64,000 nucleotides of DNA, from assembly GCF_006438825.1 (NCBI RefSeq), contig NZ_RCZP01000024.1:1-64000 (forward strand), read 5' to 3'. Position 1 is the stretch's first letter; every line of letters begins with the position of its first letter. The position numbers and the translations under genes are program-made. The notes beneath the pieces were generated by a model. The model did not search any database, was not told where the DNA came from, and was given only the letters and a program-made list of their open reading frames with translations. The DNA is from Muricoccus nepalensis (lineage in GTDB: Bacteria; Pseudomonadota; Alphaproteobacteria; Acetobacterales; Acetobacteraceae). Shown here piece after piece: positions 22,287-31,285 of this stretch.

Positions 22287-23567
22287 TCACCCCTCCGACG
22301 GATCGGGCCCGCGCGTCGGCCCGGGCGGCCTCGGCAGCTCGAGCGGCCGACCCTCGGCCGCGGCCTGGTAGATCGCCGCCATCAGCTTCTGGTCCTGAAG
22401 TCCCTCCTCGCCCGGCGTGTGCGGTCGGCGGTCCGCGAGGATGCAGTCGGAGAAGTGGTCGATCTCCGTCGCGAACTGGTTCTTGTGCTCCATCTTGCGC
22501 TGCGTGCGCGCCGTCGCCTCGCCCGCGCGCTGCGAGACGTACATCTGCTGCCCGTTATAGGCGTAGGCGTCGGGCATCTCGACCGTGCCCCGCTCGAAAT
22601 GCAGCGTCATCGACTTGTCGTTGAACGCGTCGTACTGCGTCAGGCACTGCGCGATCACGCCGGAGGGGAAGCGCAGCGTGAAGGACACGCTCTCCTCGAT
22701 CCCCGACCAGCGGGGATCGCCGGGCGGCGAGTAGGTGCGCGCGAAGACGTCCACCGGCTCCTCCCCCGTCAGGTAGCGCGTGGCGTTGAGGCAGTAGAGC
22801 CCGATATCCGGCAGCGCACCGCCGCCCGCCAGGCGGTGGTTGAAGCGCCACTGCGCCACCTGCCCCTGGGACTGCGTGTTCACCGCCTGGATGGAGCGCA
22901 GCTTCCCCAGCTCCCCGCTCCGCACGATCCGGATCGCCTCGCGGTTGTAGGGCTCGTACTGGCAGCGATAGGCGATCATCAGCTTCACCCGCGCCCGCTC
23001 GCAGGCGGCCACCATCTCGGCCGCCTCCTCGGGCGTCGTCGCCATCGGCTTCTCGCACAGCACGTGCTTGCCAATGGCCGCGGACCGCACGGTGAACTCG
23101 CGGTGCATCGCGTTGGGCAGGCCGATATAGACCGCCCGCACCGCCGGGTTGTCGCGAAGCTTCTCCATCTCCTCGTAGGAATGGACGGCGCTCTCGGGGA
23201 TGCCGTAGCGCCGCGCCACCTCCCGCGCCTTCTCCGGGCTGCCGCTCACCAGCGCGACGGGCCGGGACTTCTTCGCCTCCCCGAAGGCCGGCAGCGCCTC
23301 CTCCACGCTGATGCGCCCGAGGCCGATCAGGGCGTAGCCCACGCGCTCGCCGGGCGGCAGCGGGTTGGCGGTCGGGCCCGAGGGCGTGTCCGCCTCCCCC
23401 CGCCAGTTCGGGAAGCGGATCCGCCCCTCCGCGACCCCACCCAGGTCCGTCTCGGTCGGCGCGGGGTAGCCCGGCGCGCCCGCGCCGCCCAGCGCCAGCA
23501 CGGCGGCGGTCAGCCCGCCCGCCCGCAGCAGCCCGCGTCGGCTCGCCCCATCGGTGTCCTGGGCCAT
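22287..23567 (-). CDS. Tat-exported Gfo/Idh/MocA family oxidoreductase
   Basis: ATG at 23567 behind CCGGAG gives 426 residues. The N-terminus has a twin-arginine signal, SRRGLLRAGGLTAAVLALGG, so the enzyme should be exported folded with its nicotinamide cofactor. The Rossmann fold begins with GYALIGLGRISVEEALPAF, and the family's catalytic GKHVLCEKPMA lysine-proline motif is clear. The C-terminal half is the beta-sheet substrate domain. The layout resembles periplasmic glucose-fructose oxidoreductase of Zymomonas, but the substrate cannot be read from sequence. A VOC gene starts divergently 160 bases away. Confidence 0.85.
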   Translation of the reverse strand: MAQDTDGASRRGLLRAGGLTAAVLALGGAGAPGYPAPTETDLGGVAEGRIRFPNWRGEADTPSGPTANPLPPGERVGYALIGLGRISVEEALPAFGEAKKSRPVALVSGSPEKAREVARRYGIPESAVHSYEEMEKLRDNPAVRAVYIGLPNAMHREFTVRSAAIGKHVLCEKPMATTPEEAAEMVAACERARVKLMIAYRCQYEPYNREAIRIVRSGELGKLRSIQAVNTQSQGQVAQWRFNHRLAGGGALPDIGLYCLNATRYLTGEEPVDVFARTYSPPGDPRWSGIEESVSFTLRFPSGVIAQCLTQYDAFNDKSMTLHFERGTVEMPDAYAYNGQQMYVSQRAGEATARTQRKMEHKNQFATEIDHFSDCILADRRPHTPGEEGLQDQKLMAAIYQAAAEGRPLELPRPPGPTRGPDPSEG

Positions 23568-23728
23568 GTCGTTCTCCGGTGTGAAAAGGGGAGCCCGGAG
23601 AACGCCCGCCGCCAGGGGCCGTTGCCGCGACCGCCCGGCCCGATACGCCGCGTCCATGCCGCCCATTCCCTACCGCGATTGGCCGCCGGCCCTCCGAAGG
23701 GCCAGCTTCACGGCAGAGGAGCCCTCCC

Positions 23729-24244
23729 ATGCCCGACACCCACCCCGCGCCCGCCCCCCGGCGCACCGTCGCCCCCGCCGGCCTGACCATCGGCCACACC
23801 CACCTCAAGGTCTCGGACCTCGACCGCGCCCTCGGCTTCTGGCGCGACGTGATCGGGCTGGAGGAGACCGCCCGCTACCCCGGCGCCGCCTTCCTCTCGG
23901 CCGGTGGCTACCACCACCACATCGCCCTCAACACTTGGGAGAGCGCGGGCGGCCCGCCCCCGGCGCCGGGCACCACGGGCCTCTACCACGTCGCCCTGCT
24001 CTACCCGGACCGCGCCTCCCTCGCCCGCGCGCTCCGCGCCGTGCTCGAGGCCGGCCTCCGCCTCGACGGCGCCTCCGACCACGGCGTGTCGGAAGCCCTC
24101 TACCTCCACGACCCCGACGGCAACGGCGTGGAGCTCTACCGCGACCGCCCGCGCGAGGAGTGGCCCCGCAACCCCGACGGGTCCCTCGGCATGTTCACCC
24201 GCCGCCTCGACGTGGCGGCGCTCCTCGCCGAGGCCGCGGACTAG
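23729..24244 (+). CDS. VOC (glyoxalase/extradiol dioxygenase-like) protein
   Basis: 171 residues behind AGAGGAG. The VOC fold is visible as two beta-alpha-beta-beta-beta modules: GHTHLKVSDLDRALGFWRDV and GLYHVALLYPDRASLARALR, then DPDGNGVELYRDRPREEW. His-25, a second-module His and the Glu in GVELYRD are likely metal ligands, as in CatE-like proteins. These family members often act on catechols or thiol adducts, but the single-chain length and lack of context leave the substrate open. It diverges from the Tat-exported oxidoreductase gene. Confidence 0.8.
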   Translation: MPDTHPAPAPRRTVAPAGLTIGHTHLKVSDLDRALGFWRDVIGLEETARYPGAAFLSAGGYHHHIALNTWESAGGPPPAPGTTGLYHVALLYPDRASLARALRAVLEAGLRLDGASDHGVSEALYLHDPDGNGVELYRDRPREEWPRNPDGSLGMFTRRLDVAALLAEAAD

Positions 24245-24382
24245 AGCGGTCCCGCGAAGCCGGCCGCGGCCCCTTCACGGACGGGCGCGGCGGGCCGGCG
24301 CGAGGGTTGGGCGTGCTGGCCGCGACGCTCACCACCAAGGCCTGATCACCACGGCACCCGCCGGAGCCACGGCGCCCCCGTC

Positions 24383-24874
24383 TCAGTGCGGCGGACGGGT
24401 GATCCCCAGGAAGGCGACCACGAAGACGCTCGCCGCCGAATTGCCGAGCGACGGTCCCAGCCCCACGAGAAGGTCGCCCATCGGGGTCAGCGTCACCAGG
24501 GATTTCGAACCGAAGACGGACAGCTGCATGACGTGCGGGCTGGCCCCGAGCGAGATCGTGACGCCGAGCTTCTCCGTCGCGTTCGCGTTGAACGGCTGCC
24601 GCGGCCCTCGCCCGAAGGTGCCGGGGGCGGGAGGCGGATCGATCGCCAGCCTCCGGTCGCTGAAGAACATGTCGAAGGGCTGGCCCGGGTCGGATTCCAG
24701 CCGTGCCGGGTGGAAGCGCGGCCCACCGAAGATGACGCCGCCCGTGGCCTTGTGGAAGACAAGGCTGCCGACGGCGTAGCTCGCGATCCCATTGTCCTGG
24801 TTCGACACCATCGACACGTTGATGGTGTCCCCGTCGCCGACCTGGGCGAGTATCTGGTCGAGACTTTGTCCCAT
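24383..24874 (-). CDS. Hypothetical protein, beta-rich
   Basis: 163 residues from ATG 24874 (an in-frame ATG at 24898 is possible). No signal or membrane span at the N-terminus, which reads MGQSLDQILAQVGDGDTINV. The middle has alternating strands and turns (SYAVGSLVFHKATGGVIFGG), and the C-terminus is hydrophobic (SVFVVAFLGITRPPH), perhaps a buried strand. The composition, with Asn, Ser and Thr above the local average, suggests it is not a GC-driven false frame. No family was recognised. It lies between VOC and hydrolase genes without clear operon linkage. Confidence 0.55.
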   Translation of the reverse strand: MGQSLDQILAQVGDGDTINVSMVSNQDNGIASYAVGSLVFHKATGGVIFGGPRFHPARLESDPGQPFDMFFSDRRLAIDPPPAPGTFGRGPRQPFNANATEKLGVTISLGASPHVMQLSVFGSKSLVTLTPMGDLLVGLGPSLGNSAASVFVVAFLGITRPPH

Positions 24875-25033
24875 CGCGCATGACCTTTTCCAGGCCATCG
24901 CTCAACCCGCACCATCGCGGATCGGGCAAACGGCTTACGTCTTGTGAGCCATCCCCGGAATATCCACCCTGCGCCGGGCGGTTCCAACAGAATTCGTCCG
25001 CGGGCCCGACGGGCCGCGAAGGCCGACCGCGCG

Positions 25034-25927
25034 TCAGCCCCGCGCCCGCACGTCCAGCACCGCCCGGGCGAATTCCTCCGGCTTCTCCTGCGGCAGGTTA
25101 TGCCCGCCCCCGCGCACCACCCGGTGCTCGTGCGGCCCCGTGAAGTGCCGCGCGTGCCCCGCCGTGCCGCGGCCCGCCAGCACGCCGTCGGCGTCCCCGT
25201 CCAGCGTCACCGTAGGCACGGGGATGGGCGGCTGGGCCGCCAGGCGGCGCTCGACCGCCGCCACCGCCGGATCGCCCGGCACCAGCCCGAAGCGGTGGCG
25301 GTAGGAATGGATCACCACCGCGACGAAGTCCGGGTTGTCGAAGCTCGCAGCCGTCCGCTCGAAGGTGGCCTCGTCGAAGGCCCACTCCGGGGACCAGAGC
25401 CGCCACAGCAGCCGGCACAGCCCGCGCCGGTCCCGCTCCAGCCCGGCCCGCCCGCGCTCCGCGTGGAACAGGTACTGGTACCAGAGCTTGCGCTCGTCCT
25501 CCGGCGCGACCGGCTCCTGCGCGCGGGCGATGTCCTGCAGGTTGTAGCCGTTCTGCGAGACCAGCCCCGCCACCCGCTCCGGCCAGAGCGCCGTGACGAT
25601 GCAGGCGGCGCGCCCGCCCCAGTCGTGCCCCGCCAGCACCGCCCGCCCGATCCCCAGCGCGTCCATCAGGTCCATCAAGTCCTGCCCCAGCGCCGCCTGC
25701 TCCCCCGAGCGCGGCGTCGCCTCCGACCGGAACCGCGTCCCGCCGTAGCCCCGCAGCCAGGGCACGACCACCCGCGCCCCCGCCGCCGCCAGCACCGGCG
25801 CCACGGCGTCGTAGGCGCGGCCGTCATAGGGGAAGCCGTGCATCAGCAGCACGGGCCAGCCGCCGGGGTCCCCGCTCTCCTCGTAGGCGACGCGCAGCGC
25901 GCCCGCCTCCACCCACCGCGTCGCCAT
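25034..25927 (-). CDS. Alpha/beta hydrolase, epoxide hydrolase/dehalogenase type
   Basis: 297 residues. HGFPYD (30-35) forms the oxyanion-hole motif and AGHDWGG (99-105) the nucleophile elbow with Asp-102. An aspartate nucleophile points to epoxide hydrolases or haloalkane dehalogenases rather than serine esterases. The last catalytic residue is the His in GGGHNLPQE, and a cap domain with many Trp, Tyr and Arg residues lies at about 140-220 (RKLWYQYLFHAERGRAGLER). Two cap tyrosines typical of epoxide hydrolases are possible. Substrate unknown; cytoplasmic. Confidence 0.85.
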   Translation of the reverse strand: MATRWVEAGALRVAYEESGDPGGWPVLLMHGFPYDGRAYDAVAPVLAAAGARVVVPWLRGYGGTRFRSEATPRSGEQAALGQDLMDLMDALGIGRAVLAGHDWGGRAACIVTALWPERVAGLVSQNGYNLQDIARAQEPVAPEDERKLWYQYLFHAERGRAGLERDRRGLCRLLWRLWSPEWAFDEATFERTAASFDNPDFVAVVIHSYRHRFGLVPGDPAVAAVERRLAAQPPIPVPTVTLDGDADGVLAGRGTAGHARHFTGPHEHRVVRGGGHNLPQEKPEEFARAVLDVRARG

Positions 25928-25985
25928 CCCGCCCCTCCGTCGCCCGGCGCAGGATGGGAAGGCGCCGCGGGGGGAGTCCAGGCCC

Positions 25986-27017
25986 TCAGAGCATCCGCAG
26001 CGCCCGCGGCGGCAGGTACTCGTCCGTGTAGGCGGCCTCCGGCGCCGGCCGGTTCGGCAGGCGGAAGGTGTCCACCGTCGCGTCGATCTGCCGCTTCAGC
26101 CGGTCCGCCTCGACGAAGGAGAGCCCGTGCTGGCGCACCTTGTCCGACAGCATCAGCTCGTCGAAGGAGATCTGCTGCCGCTCCGCCTCGATCGCGACAT
26201 CCGTCAGCGGCTCCCGCGCCTTGAGCATGGCCACGGCCTCGGCCGGGTTTCGCCAGGCCCAGAGCATCCCCTCGGTCAGCGCCGCGACCGCCGCCCGGAT
26301 CGCCTCCGGCTTCTCCCGCAGCACCGCCCGCGTCGTCACCAGCCCCGAGCCGTAGAAATCGAGCCCGTAGTCCCGGTAGTAGAAGACCCGCTGCTGCGGC
26401 CGGTCCATGCCGAGCGCCTTCAGCGACATCGCCGTCGAGGTGACGAAGCCCGTAATGCCGTCCGCCCGCTTCTGCACCAGCATCGGCTCGCGCAGTTCGG
26501 GCGAGACGCTCATCCAGTTGATCGAGGCGAGGTCGATCCCCGCCGCGCTCGCGAAGACCGGGAAGATCTGCCGCCCGCCGTCGAACTCCGGCGCCGCCAG
26601 CGTCTTGCCGTTGAGCTGCCTCGGCTCGCGGATCGGCCCGTCCATCTGCACCGTCGCCGAGAGCGGGGAGCGGTCGTAGAGGATGGCGACGCAGACCAGC
26701 CCGCGGTCCGGGTTCTCCGCCATGAAGCGGAGCTGCGAGGTCAGGTCCCCGAAGCCGAGGTCATAGGTCCCCGCCGCGACGTCCACGGGCACCCGGCCCG
26801 AGCCGTAGCCGCGGTTGATCGGCATCTCGAGGTTGTGCTTGCGGAACAGCCCGCCCCGCTCCGCCGCCACGGCGAAGGCGTAGCCGCCGTGGATCACCCA
26901 ATCGAGGGTGAAGCGCAGCCGGTGCGGCGCCTGCGCCCGCGCCAGCCGCGGCGCGGCCAGCAGCCCCACCCCCATTCCCAGGCCCAGCGTCGCCCGCCGG
27001 CCGATCCCCTGCGCCAT
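25986..27017 (-). CDS. NMT1/THI5-like ABC transporter substrate-binding protein
   Basis: 343 residues with an N-terminal signal (GRRATLGLGMGVGLLAAPRL then ARA), possibly Tat. The mature part starts LRFTLDWVIHGGYAFAVAAE, the classic opening of NMT1/SsuA/TauA-like binding proteins, and continues with GYGSGRVPVDVAAGTYDLGF. Such proteins deliver sulfonates, nitriles, pyrimidines or thiamine precursors to an ABC permease. No permease or ATPase gene lies next to it, so the ligand is open. It is on the same strand as the alpha/beta hydrolase, 58 bases away. Confidence 0.8.
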   Translation of the reverse strand: MAQGIGRRATLGLGMGVGLLAAPRLARAQAPHRLRFTLDWVIHGGYAFAVAAERGGLFRKHNLEMPINRGYGSGRVPVDVAAGTYDLGFGDLTSQLRFMAENPDRGLVCVAILYDRSPLSATVQMDGPIREPRQLNGKTLAAPEFDGGRQIFPVFASAAGIDLASINWMSVSPELREPMLVQKRADGITGFVTSTAMSLKALGMDRPQQRVFYYRDYGLDFYGSGLVTTRAVLREKPEAIRAAVAALTEGMLWAWRNPAEAVAMLKAREPLTDVAIEAERQQISFDELMLSDKVRQHGLSFVEADRLKRQIDATVDTFRLPNRPAPEAAYTDEYLPPRALRML

Positions 27018-27115
27018 GCCCTACCCCCGTTCCCGCGGGCGGCCCTCCGCCCGTCATACCGGGATCGGCACGAGCAAGAAGCGGGCCGCCGCGCCCGGGG
27101 GCCGGGCGCGCCGCG

Positions 27116-27772
27116 TCAGGGGAAGGTCACGTCCGCCACGCGGCAGAGATCGATTCCCCGCCGCTCCTCCGCCGAGCGGTCGTCGTACTCCACGCGAACG
27201 TCATAGGTGCACTGCCCCGCCGGCAGCCGCACCGCGAAGGTCGCCCCCGGCCGGACCACCGCGTCGCCCAGCCGGTCGTCGCCCCAGTTGCTCTCGGAGC
27301 TCGGCGAGGCGCGCAGCACCTGGATCGTCTTGCGCGTCCGGTTCACCAGATTGAAGGACGGGTTGCCCGTCGCCCCCGCGGCGGCCGAGCCCCCCTTGCC
27401 GCTGCGGGGCGCCCCCGCCTGCTGGCCGAAGACGACCTCGCTGAGCGGGCAGGTGTCGACCGACCGCCGCTCCTCCGACTGCCCGCCGTCATAGACCACG
27501 CGGATGTCGTTCACGCACTGCCCCGCCGGCAGCCGCACGGGGAAGGAGCGCCCGTTGTCGAGCACGTTCTGCCCGAGCATGTCCGGCCCCCAGGCGTTCT
27601 GCTGCGAGGACGAGACGTAGAGCTCCTGGATGGTCCGGCCGGAGCGGTTCACGACGTTGAAGCTCGGGTCGTTGTTCGCGCCCCCACCCTGGGCCCAGGC
27701 CGGCGCGGCCGCCAGGCCCGCGAGAAGCAGCCCCACCGCCAGGAGCCCCCGGCGCAGCAACAGGATCCGCAT
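27116..27772 (-). CDS. Secreted protein with two copies of one domain
   Basis: ATG at 27772 behind GGAGAGG gives 218 residues with a Sec signal ending in APAWAQ. The mature protein is an internal duplication of about 85 residues: DPSFNVVNRSGRTIQELYVS ... WGPD..LG ... VRLPAGQCVNDIRVVYDGG, and then NPSFNLVNRTRKTIQVLRAS ... WGDDRLG ... VRLPAGQCTYDVRVEYDDR. Each half ends with EERR and one Cys (VDTCPLS, IDLCRVA). A beta-sandwich is likely, with the two cysteine-containing strands matching. Function unknown. It lies downstream of glcE, where glcF would usually be expected. Confidence 0.8.
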   Translation of the reverse strand: MRILLLRRGLLAVGLLLAGLAAAPAWAQGGGANNDPSFNVVNRSGRTIQELYVSSSQQNAWGPDMLGQNVLDNGRSFPVRLPAGQCVNDIRVVYDGGQSEERRSVDTCPLSEVVFGQQAGAPRSGKGGSAAAGATGNPSFNLVNRTRKTIQVLRASPSSESNWGDDRLGDAVVRPGATFAVRLPAGQCTYDVRVEYDDRSAEERRGIDLCRVADVTFP

Positions 27773-27944
27773 CGCCTCTCCAACCCTTTCTCGACCAACG
27801 CGCCGATGTTGAACCGCCTGCCGGGCCCGGAACAGGCGAGGCCGCGTGATAAAGGCGTGATCCGTTCCGCGCTCGCGAAGGTCCCGCCGCGGCGCCCGGC
27901 CCTGGCACCCCGGTCCTGGCACCCCCGCCCTGGCACCCCCTGCC

Positions 27945-29150
27945 TCAGAGCCCCGCGCGCATCCGCCCCGGGTTCAGCCGCCCGCCCGGATCCAGCGCCG
28001 CCTTCACGCGCGCGGACAGCGCGGCCAGCGCCGGCACCTCCTCGGGGATCACGGGCACGGAGACCCGCATCGGGTCGGGCGCCCGGAACAGGGTGAAGGT
28101 CCCCCTTGCGCCGGCCGCCGCCGCCATGACCGCCGAATGCGCCTCCGCCGTCGCCGCGGCCGCCACCCAGACCAGCCCGCCGCCCCAGTCGAGCATCACC
28201 CGCGCGCCGATTCGCGCCCGCAGCGCCACCACCACCCCGGGCGCCATCGAGGGCCGCACCGAGACGCGCCACACCGCCTCGCCCGCGGCCGCCGCCAGCG
28301 GCGCCGCGTCCCGGATCGCCCGCCAGAGCGCGCGCGACTCCTCGCCCTCCACCACGCGCCCGCCCGGCAGCGCCGCGCCGAGCCGCGCCATGCGGTAGGT
28401 GACGGAGGCCTCCACGTCCTCGAGCCGCAGCAGCGCGACCGGCCCGGCGACCCCCGCGGCCGAGGCGCCCTCCGGCAGCATCGCCGCCCCCGTCACGCCG
28501 TAGGGGCTCGTCAGCCCCGATGAGAGCGCCGCCACCCCCGCCGCCTCGTCCGCCACGGGCAGCACGAGGGTCGCCGTCCGCTCCCCGGCCGGCCCCACCT
28601 TCAGCGTCACCTCGGTGAGCACGCCGAGCGTGCCGTGGCTGCCCGAGAGCAGCTTGCAGAGGTCGAGCCCCGTGACGTTCTTGTGCACCCGCCCGCCGGA
28701 GCGCAGCACCTCGCCCTCGCCGTTCACGAAGCGCACGCCCAGCACCAGGTCGCGCAGCGCGAAGCCCACCACGCGCCGCGGGCCCGAGAGGTTGCAGGCC
28801 ACCGTGCCCCCCAGGCTGCCCGTCGTCGCCTCCCCGCTGCCCAGCAGGGCCCGGAGGTCCGGCGGCTCCGCCCCGATCTGCTGGTTGCGCTCGGCCAGCG
28901 CGGCCTCGATCTCGGCCAGCGGCGTGCCGGCGCGCGCGCTGATCACCATCTCCTCGGGCTTGTAGAAGGTGATGCCCGTCAGGTTGCGCAGCGACAGCGT
29001 GCGCCCCGCCTGCACCGGCCGCAGCATGGCGGCCTTCGTGCCGCGCCCCTCGAGCGCCAGCGGCACCCCCTCGGCATGGGCCGCCGCCACCGCCGCCGCC
29101 ACCCCGGCCTCGTCGGCCGGCGCGATCCTGGAACCCGCCTCAGCGCTCAT
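27945..29150 (-). CDS. glcE: Glycolate oxidase FAD-binding subunit GlcE
   Basis: 401 residues. The FAD-binding PCMH fold is seen in PLALEGRGTKAAML, NLTGITFYKPEEMVISARAG, GGTVACNLSGPRRVVGFALR and DLVLGVRFVNGEGEVLRSGG; the end PGGRLNPGRM is typical of this family. GlcE acts with GlcD and GlcF to oxidise glycolate to glyoxylate at the inner membrane. It lies 86 bases after glcD on the same strand. A longer in-frame reading that joins it to sequence on the far side is coincidence. Confidence 0.9.
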   Translation of the reverse strand: MSAEAGSRIAPADEAGVAAAVAAAHAEGVPLALEGRGTKAAMLRPVQAGRTLSLRNLTGITFYKPEEMVISARAGTPLAEIEAALAERNQQIGAEPPDLRALLGSGEATTGSLGGTVACNLSGPRRVVGFALRDLVLGVRFVNGEGEVLRSGGRVHKNVTGLDLCKLLSGSHGTLGVLTEVTLKVGPAGERTATLVLPVADEAAGVAALSSGLTSPYGVTGAAMLPEGASAAGVAGPVALLRLEDVEASVTYRMARLGAALPGGRVVEGEESRALWRAIRDAAPLAAAAGEAVWRVSVRPSMAPGVVVALRARIGARVMLDWGGGLVWVAAAATAEAHSAVMAAAAGARGTFTLFRAPDPMRVSVPVIPEEVPALAALSARVKAALDPGGRLNPGRMRAGL

Positions 29151-29236
29151 TCTTCGTCGCCCCCCACGCCGCTCGGGCGCGGGCGGAGGCGTCGCGCATC
29201 CCCGGGCGCTGCGCAAGCGGCTTGTTGCCGCCCGGC

Positions 29237-30679
29237 CTAGTGCGGCGCCGGCGCCAGCTTCCCCTCGAGCGGGAACACCTTCGCCGGGTTCAGCAGCCAT
29301 TCCGGGTCGAAGGCTTCCTTCACCCGCCGCTGCTGGGCGAGCTCCGGCCGGGTGAACTGCACGGGCATGAGGTCGCGCTTCTCCACGCCCACCCCGTGCT
29401 CCCCGGTCAGGCAGCCGCCCACCTCGACGCAGAGCTTGAGGATGTCCGCCCCGAAGGTCTCGGCCTTGGCGAAGCTCGCGGGGTCGTTCGCGTCGAACAT
29501 GATCAGCGGATGCAGGTTCCCGTCCCCCGCGTGGAAGACGTTCGCCACCTTCAGCCCGCAGGCCTCGCTCATCTCGCCGATGCGGCGCAGCACGTGGGGC
29601 AGCTCGCTCGTCGGGATGGTGCCGTCCATGCAGAGGTAGTCCGGGCTGATCCGCCCGACCGCCCCGAAGGCGCCCTTGCGCCCCTTCCAGATCGCCATCG
29701 ACTCCTCGGCGCTCGCCGCCACCCGCATGCTGATGGGATCGAAGCGCTCGCAGATCGCGCGCAGCCGGCCGAGCAGCACGTCCTGCTCCTCGCCGCTGCC
29801 CTCGACCTCGATGATCAGCAGCGCTTCGGCATCCAACGGGTAGCCGGCATGGGCGAAGGCCTCGCAGGCGTGGATGCAGGGCTTGTCCATGAATTCCAGC
29901 GCCACGGGGATCACGCCCGAGCCCATGATCGCGTCCACCGCCGCCCCCGCGATCTCGGTCGAGCGGAAGGCTGCCAGCATCGCGCGCTGCCCCTCCGCCG
30001 CCCGCAGGATGCGCACCGTCACCTCGGTGACGATCCCGATCTGCCCCTCGCTGCCCGTGATCAGCCCGAGCCAGTCGTAGCCCGCGGCGTCGAGATGCCC
30101 GCCGCCGATCTCGATCACCTCGCCCTCGATCGTCACGAACTTCACGCCGAGCAGGTTGTTCGCGGTCACGCCGTACTTCAGGCAGTGCGCGCCGCCCGAG
30201 TTCATCATCACGTTGCCGCCGATCATGCAGGCAAGCTGGCTCGAGGGATCGGGCGCGTAGAAGAAGCCCTCGCCCTCCACGGCCTTGGTGATGCCGAGGT
30301 TGGTCACCCCCGCCTCCACCACCGCGAGCCGGTCGGGGAAGGAGACGTCGAGGATCCGGTTCATCCGCATCAGCCCGATCACCACCGCGTCCGCCAGCGG
30401 CAGCGCGCCGCCCGACAGGCTCGTGCCCGCGCCCCGCGGCACCACCCGCACGCCGTTCTCGTGGCAGAAGCGCAGCACCGCCGCGACCTGCTCGGTCGAG
30501 GTCGGCAGGGCCACCGCCAGCGGCGGCTGCCGGTAGGCCGAGAGCCCGTCGGTCTCGTAGGGCCGCAGCCGCAGCGCCTCGGTGATCACCCCGTCGCCGG
30601 GGATCAGGGCGCACAGCCCGGCCAGGATCTCGTCGCGGCGGGCCATCACGTCGGCCTTGGGCGGGGGAAGGGCGATCAT
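29237..30679 (-). CDS. glcD: Glycolate oxidase subunit GlcD
   Basis: 480 residues from ATG 30679. N-terminal FAD domain: VVPRGAGTSLSGGALPLADA, MMNSGGAHCLKYGVTANNLL and GSEGQIGIVTEVTVRIL. The C-terminal cap has VANVFHAGDGNLHPLIMFD and CLTGEHGVGVEKRDLM, with the active-site His residues of the GlcD/lactate dehydrogenase family. It should be the catalytic subunit that makes glyoxylate from glycolate (or D-lactate in relatives). glcE follows; the iron-sulfur subunit gene glcF is not in this window. Confidence 0.9.
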   Translation of the reverse strand: MIALPPPKADVMARRDEILAGLCALIPGDGVITEALRLRPYETDGLSAYRQPPLAVALPTSTEQVAAVLRFCHENGVRVVPRGAGTSLSGGALPLADAVVIGLMRMNRILDVSFPDRLAVVEAGVTNLGITKAVEGEGFFYAPDPSSQLACMIGGNVMMNSGGAHCLKYGVTANNLLGVKFVTIEGEVIEIGGGHLDAAGYDWLGLITGSEGQIGIVTEVTVRILRAAEGQRAMLAAFRSTEIAGAAVDAIMGSGVIPVALEFMDKPCIHACEAFAHAGYPLDAEALLIIEVEGSGEEQDVLLGRLRAICERFDPISMRVAASAEESMAIWKGRKGAFGAVGRISPDYLCMDGTIPTSELPHVLRRIGEMSEACGLKVANVFHAGDGNLHPLIMFDANDPASFAKAETFGADILKLCVEVGGCLTGEHGVGVEKRDLMPVQFTRPELAQQRRVKEAFDPEWLLNPAKVFPLEGKLAPAPH

Positions 30680-30817
30680 GGCGTTTCCTCGGTTCTCCGG
30701 GCCGGGCCCGGCGCGCGTCCGCGGCCCCTCGCGGGCGCCGCATCCTAGCCGAGAATGGCCCCGCCCCGCGAGCCCGCAAGCGCCCCCCGGCCCCGCGCCG
30801 CCGGTGGGCCAAGCACG

Positions 30818-30846
30818 AAAAACCGCCGGGCGTGCCACCCGGCGGC
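30818..30846 (-). terminator. Rho-independent terminator of rpmJ
   Basis: On the minus strand, CCGCCGGG-TGGCACG-CCCGGCGG forms a perfect 8 bp stem followed by TTTTT. It lies 54 bases beyond the rpmJ stop. Confidence 0.9.
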
Positions 30847-30899
30847 TCCTCGCAACCCGTGAACCGCCCCCGGGCCCGAAGGCCGCGGGCGCGCCTGGC

Positions 30900-31025
30900 T
30901 CAGCCCTGGCGGGCCTTCAGGCGGGGGTTCTTCTTGTTGATCACGTACATGCGGCCGCGGCGGCGAACCAGCACGCAGTTCTTGTCGCGAACCTTGGCAG
31001 TCTTGAGCGAGTTGCGGATCTTCAT
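30900..31025 (-). CDS. rpmJ: 50S ribosomal protein L36
   Basis: 41 residues beginning [17 protein letters not shown] and ending [15 protein letters not shown]. This is the L36 variant that lacks the four-cysteine zinc site, with a single Cys in [13 protein letters not shown], as is usual in alphaproteobacteria. It binds 23S rRNA in the large subunit. The gene stands alone here rather than in the spc operon, and has its own terminator. Confidence 0.95.
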   Translation of the reverse strand: MKIRNSLKTAKVRDKNCVLVRRRGRMYVINKKNPRLKARQG

Positions 31026-31201
31026 GGTCTGACCTGGTCACGTCGAGGGGCGGGGCGACAACGCCGTCCCCTGGGAAGGCGGCGGTATATGGGCAGGACG
31101 GGCGGGGGTCAACCGCCGCCCGCCGCTTCTTTCCGCCCCTCCCGTTCAGCCTCCGGAAACCCCTTCGCCCGCAGGATCGTTCCGCCGCCGGGAGACCCGC
31201 C

Positions 31202-31285
31202 ATGCTGGAACGACTCATCCACATCATCCGCCGCCTGCGCTACCGGCCCGAGCGCCGCTACATGCGCGGCGCCGGCCCCCGCTAG
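31202..31285 (+). CDS. Possible 27-residue basic peptide
   Basis: MLERLIHIIRRLRYRPERRY then MRGAGPR, behind GGGAGA at nine bases. It is a strongly basic amphipathic helix. It ends where the Hsp70-like gene ends on the other strand. Evidence is the ribosome site and composition only; no homologue can be named. Confidence 0.35.
   Translation: MLERLIHIIRRLRYRPERRYMRGAGPR

Noticed and set aside
27945-30812. A 955-residue minus-strand frame covering glcD and glcE
   Set aside because: The glcE frame happens to stay open through glcD in another phase. The N-terminal 550 residues are Arg/Gly/Ala-rich noise; glcD is clearly encoded in its own frame.
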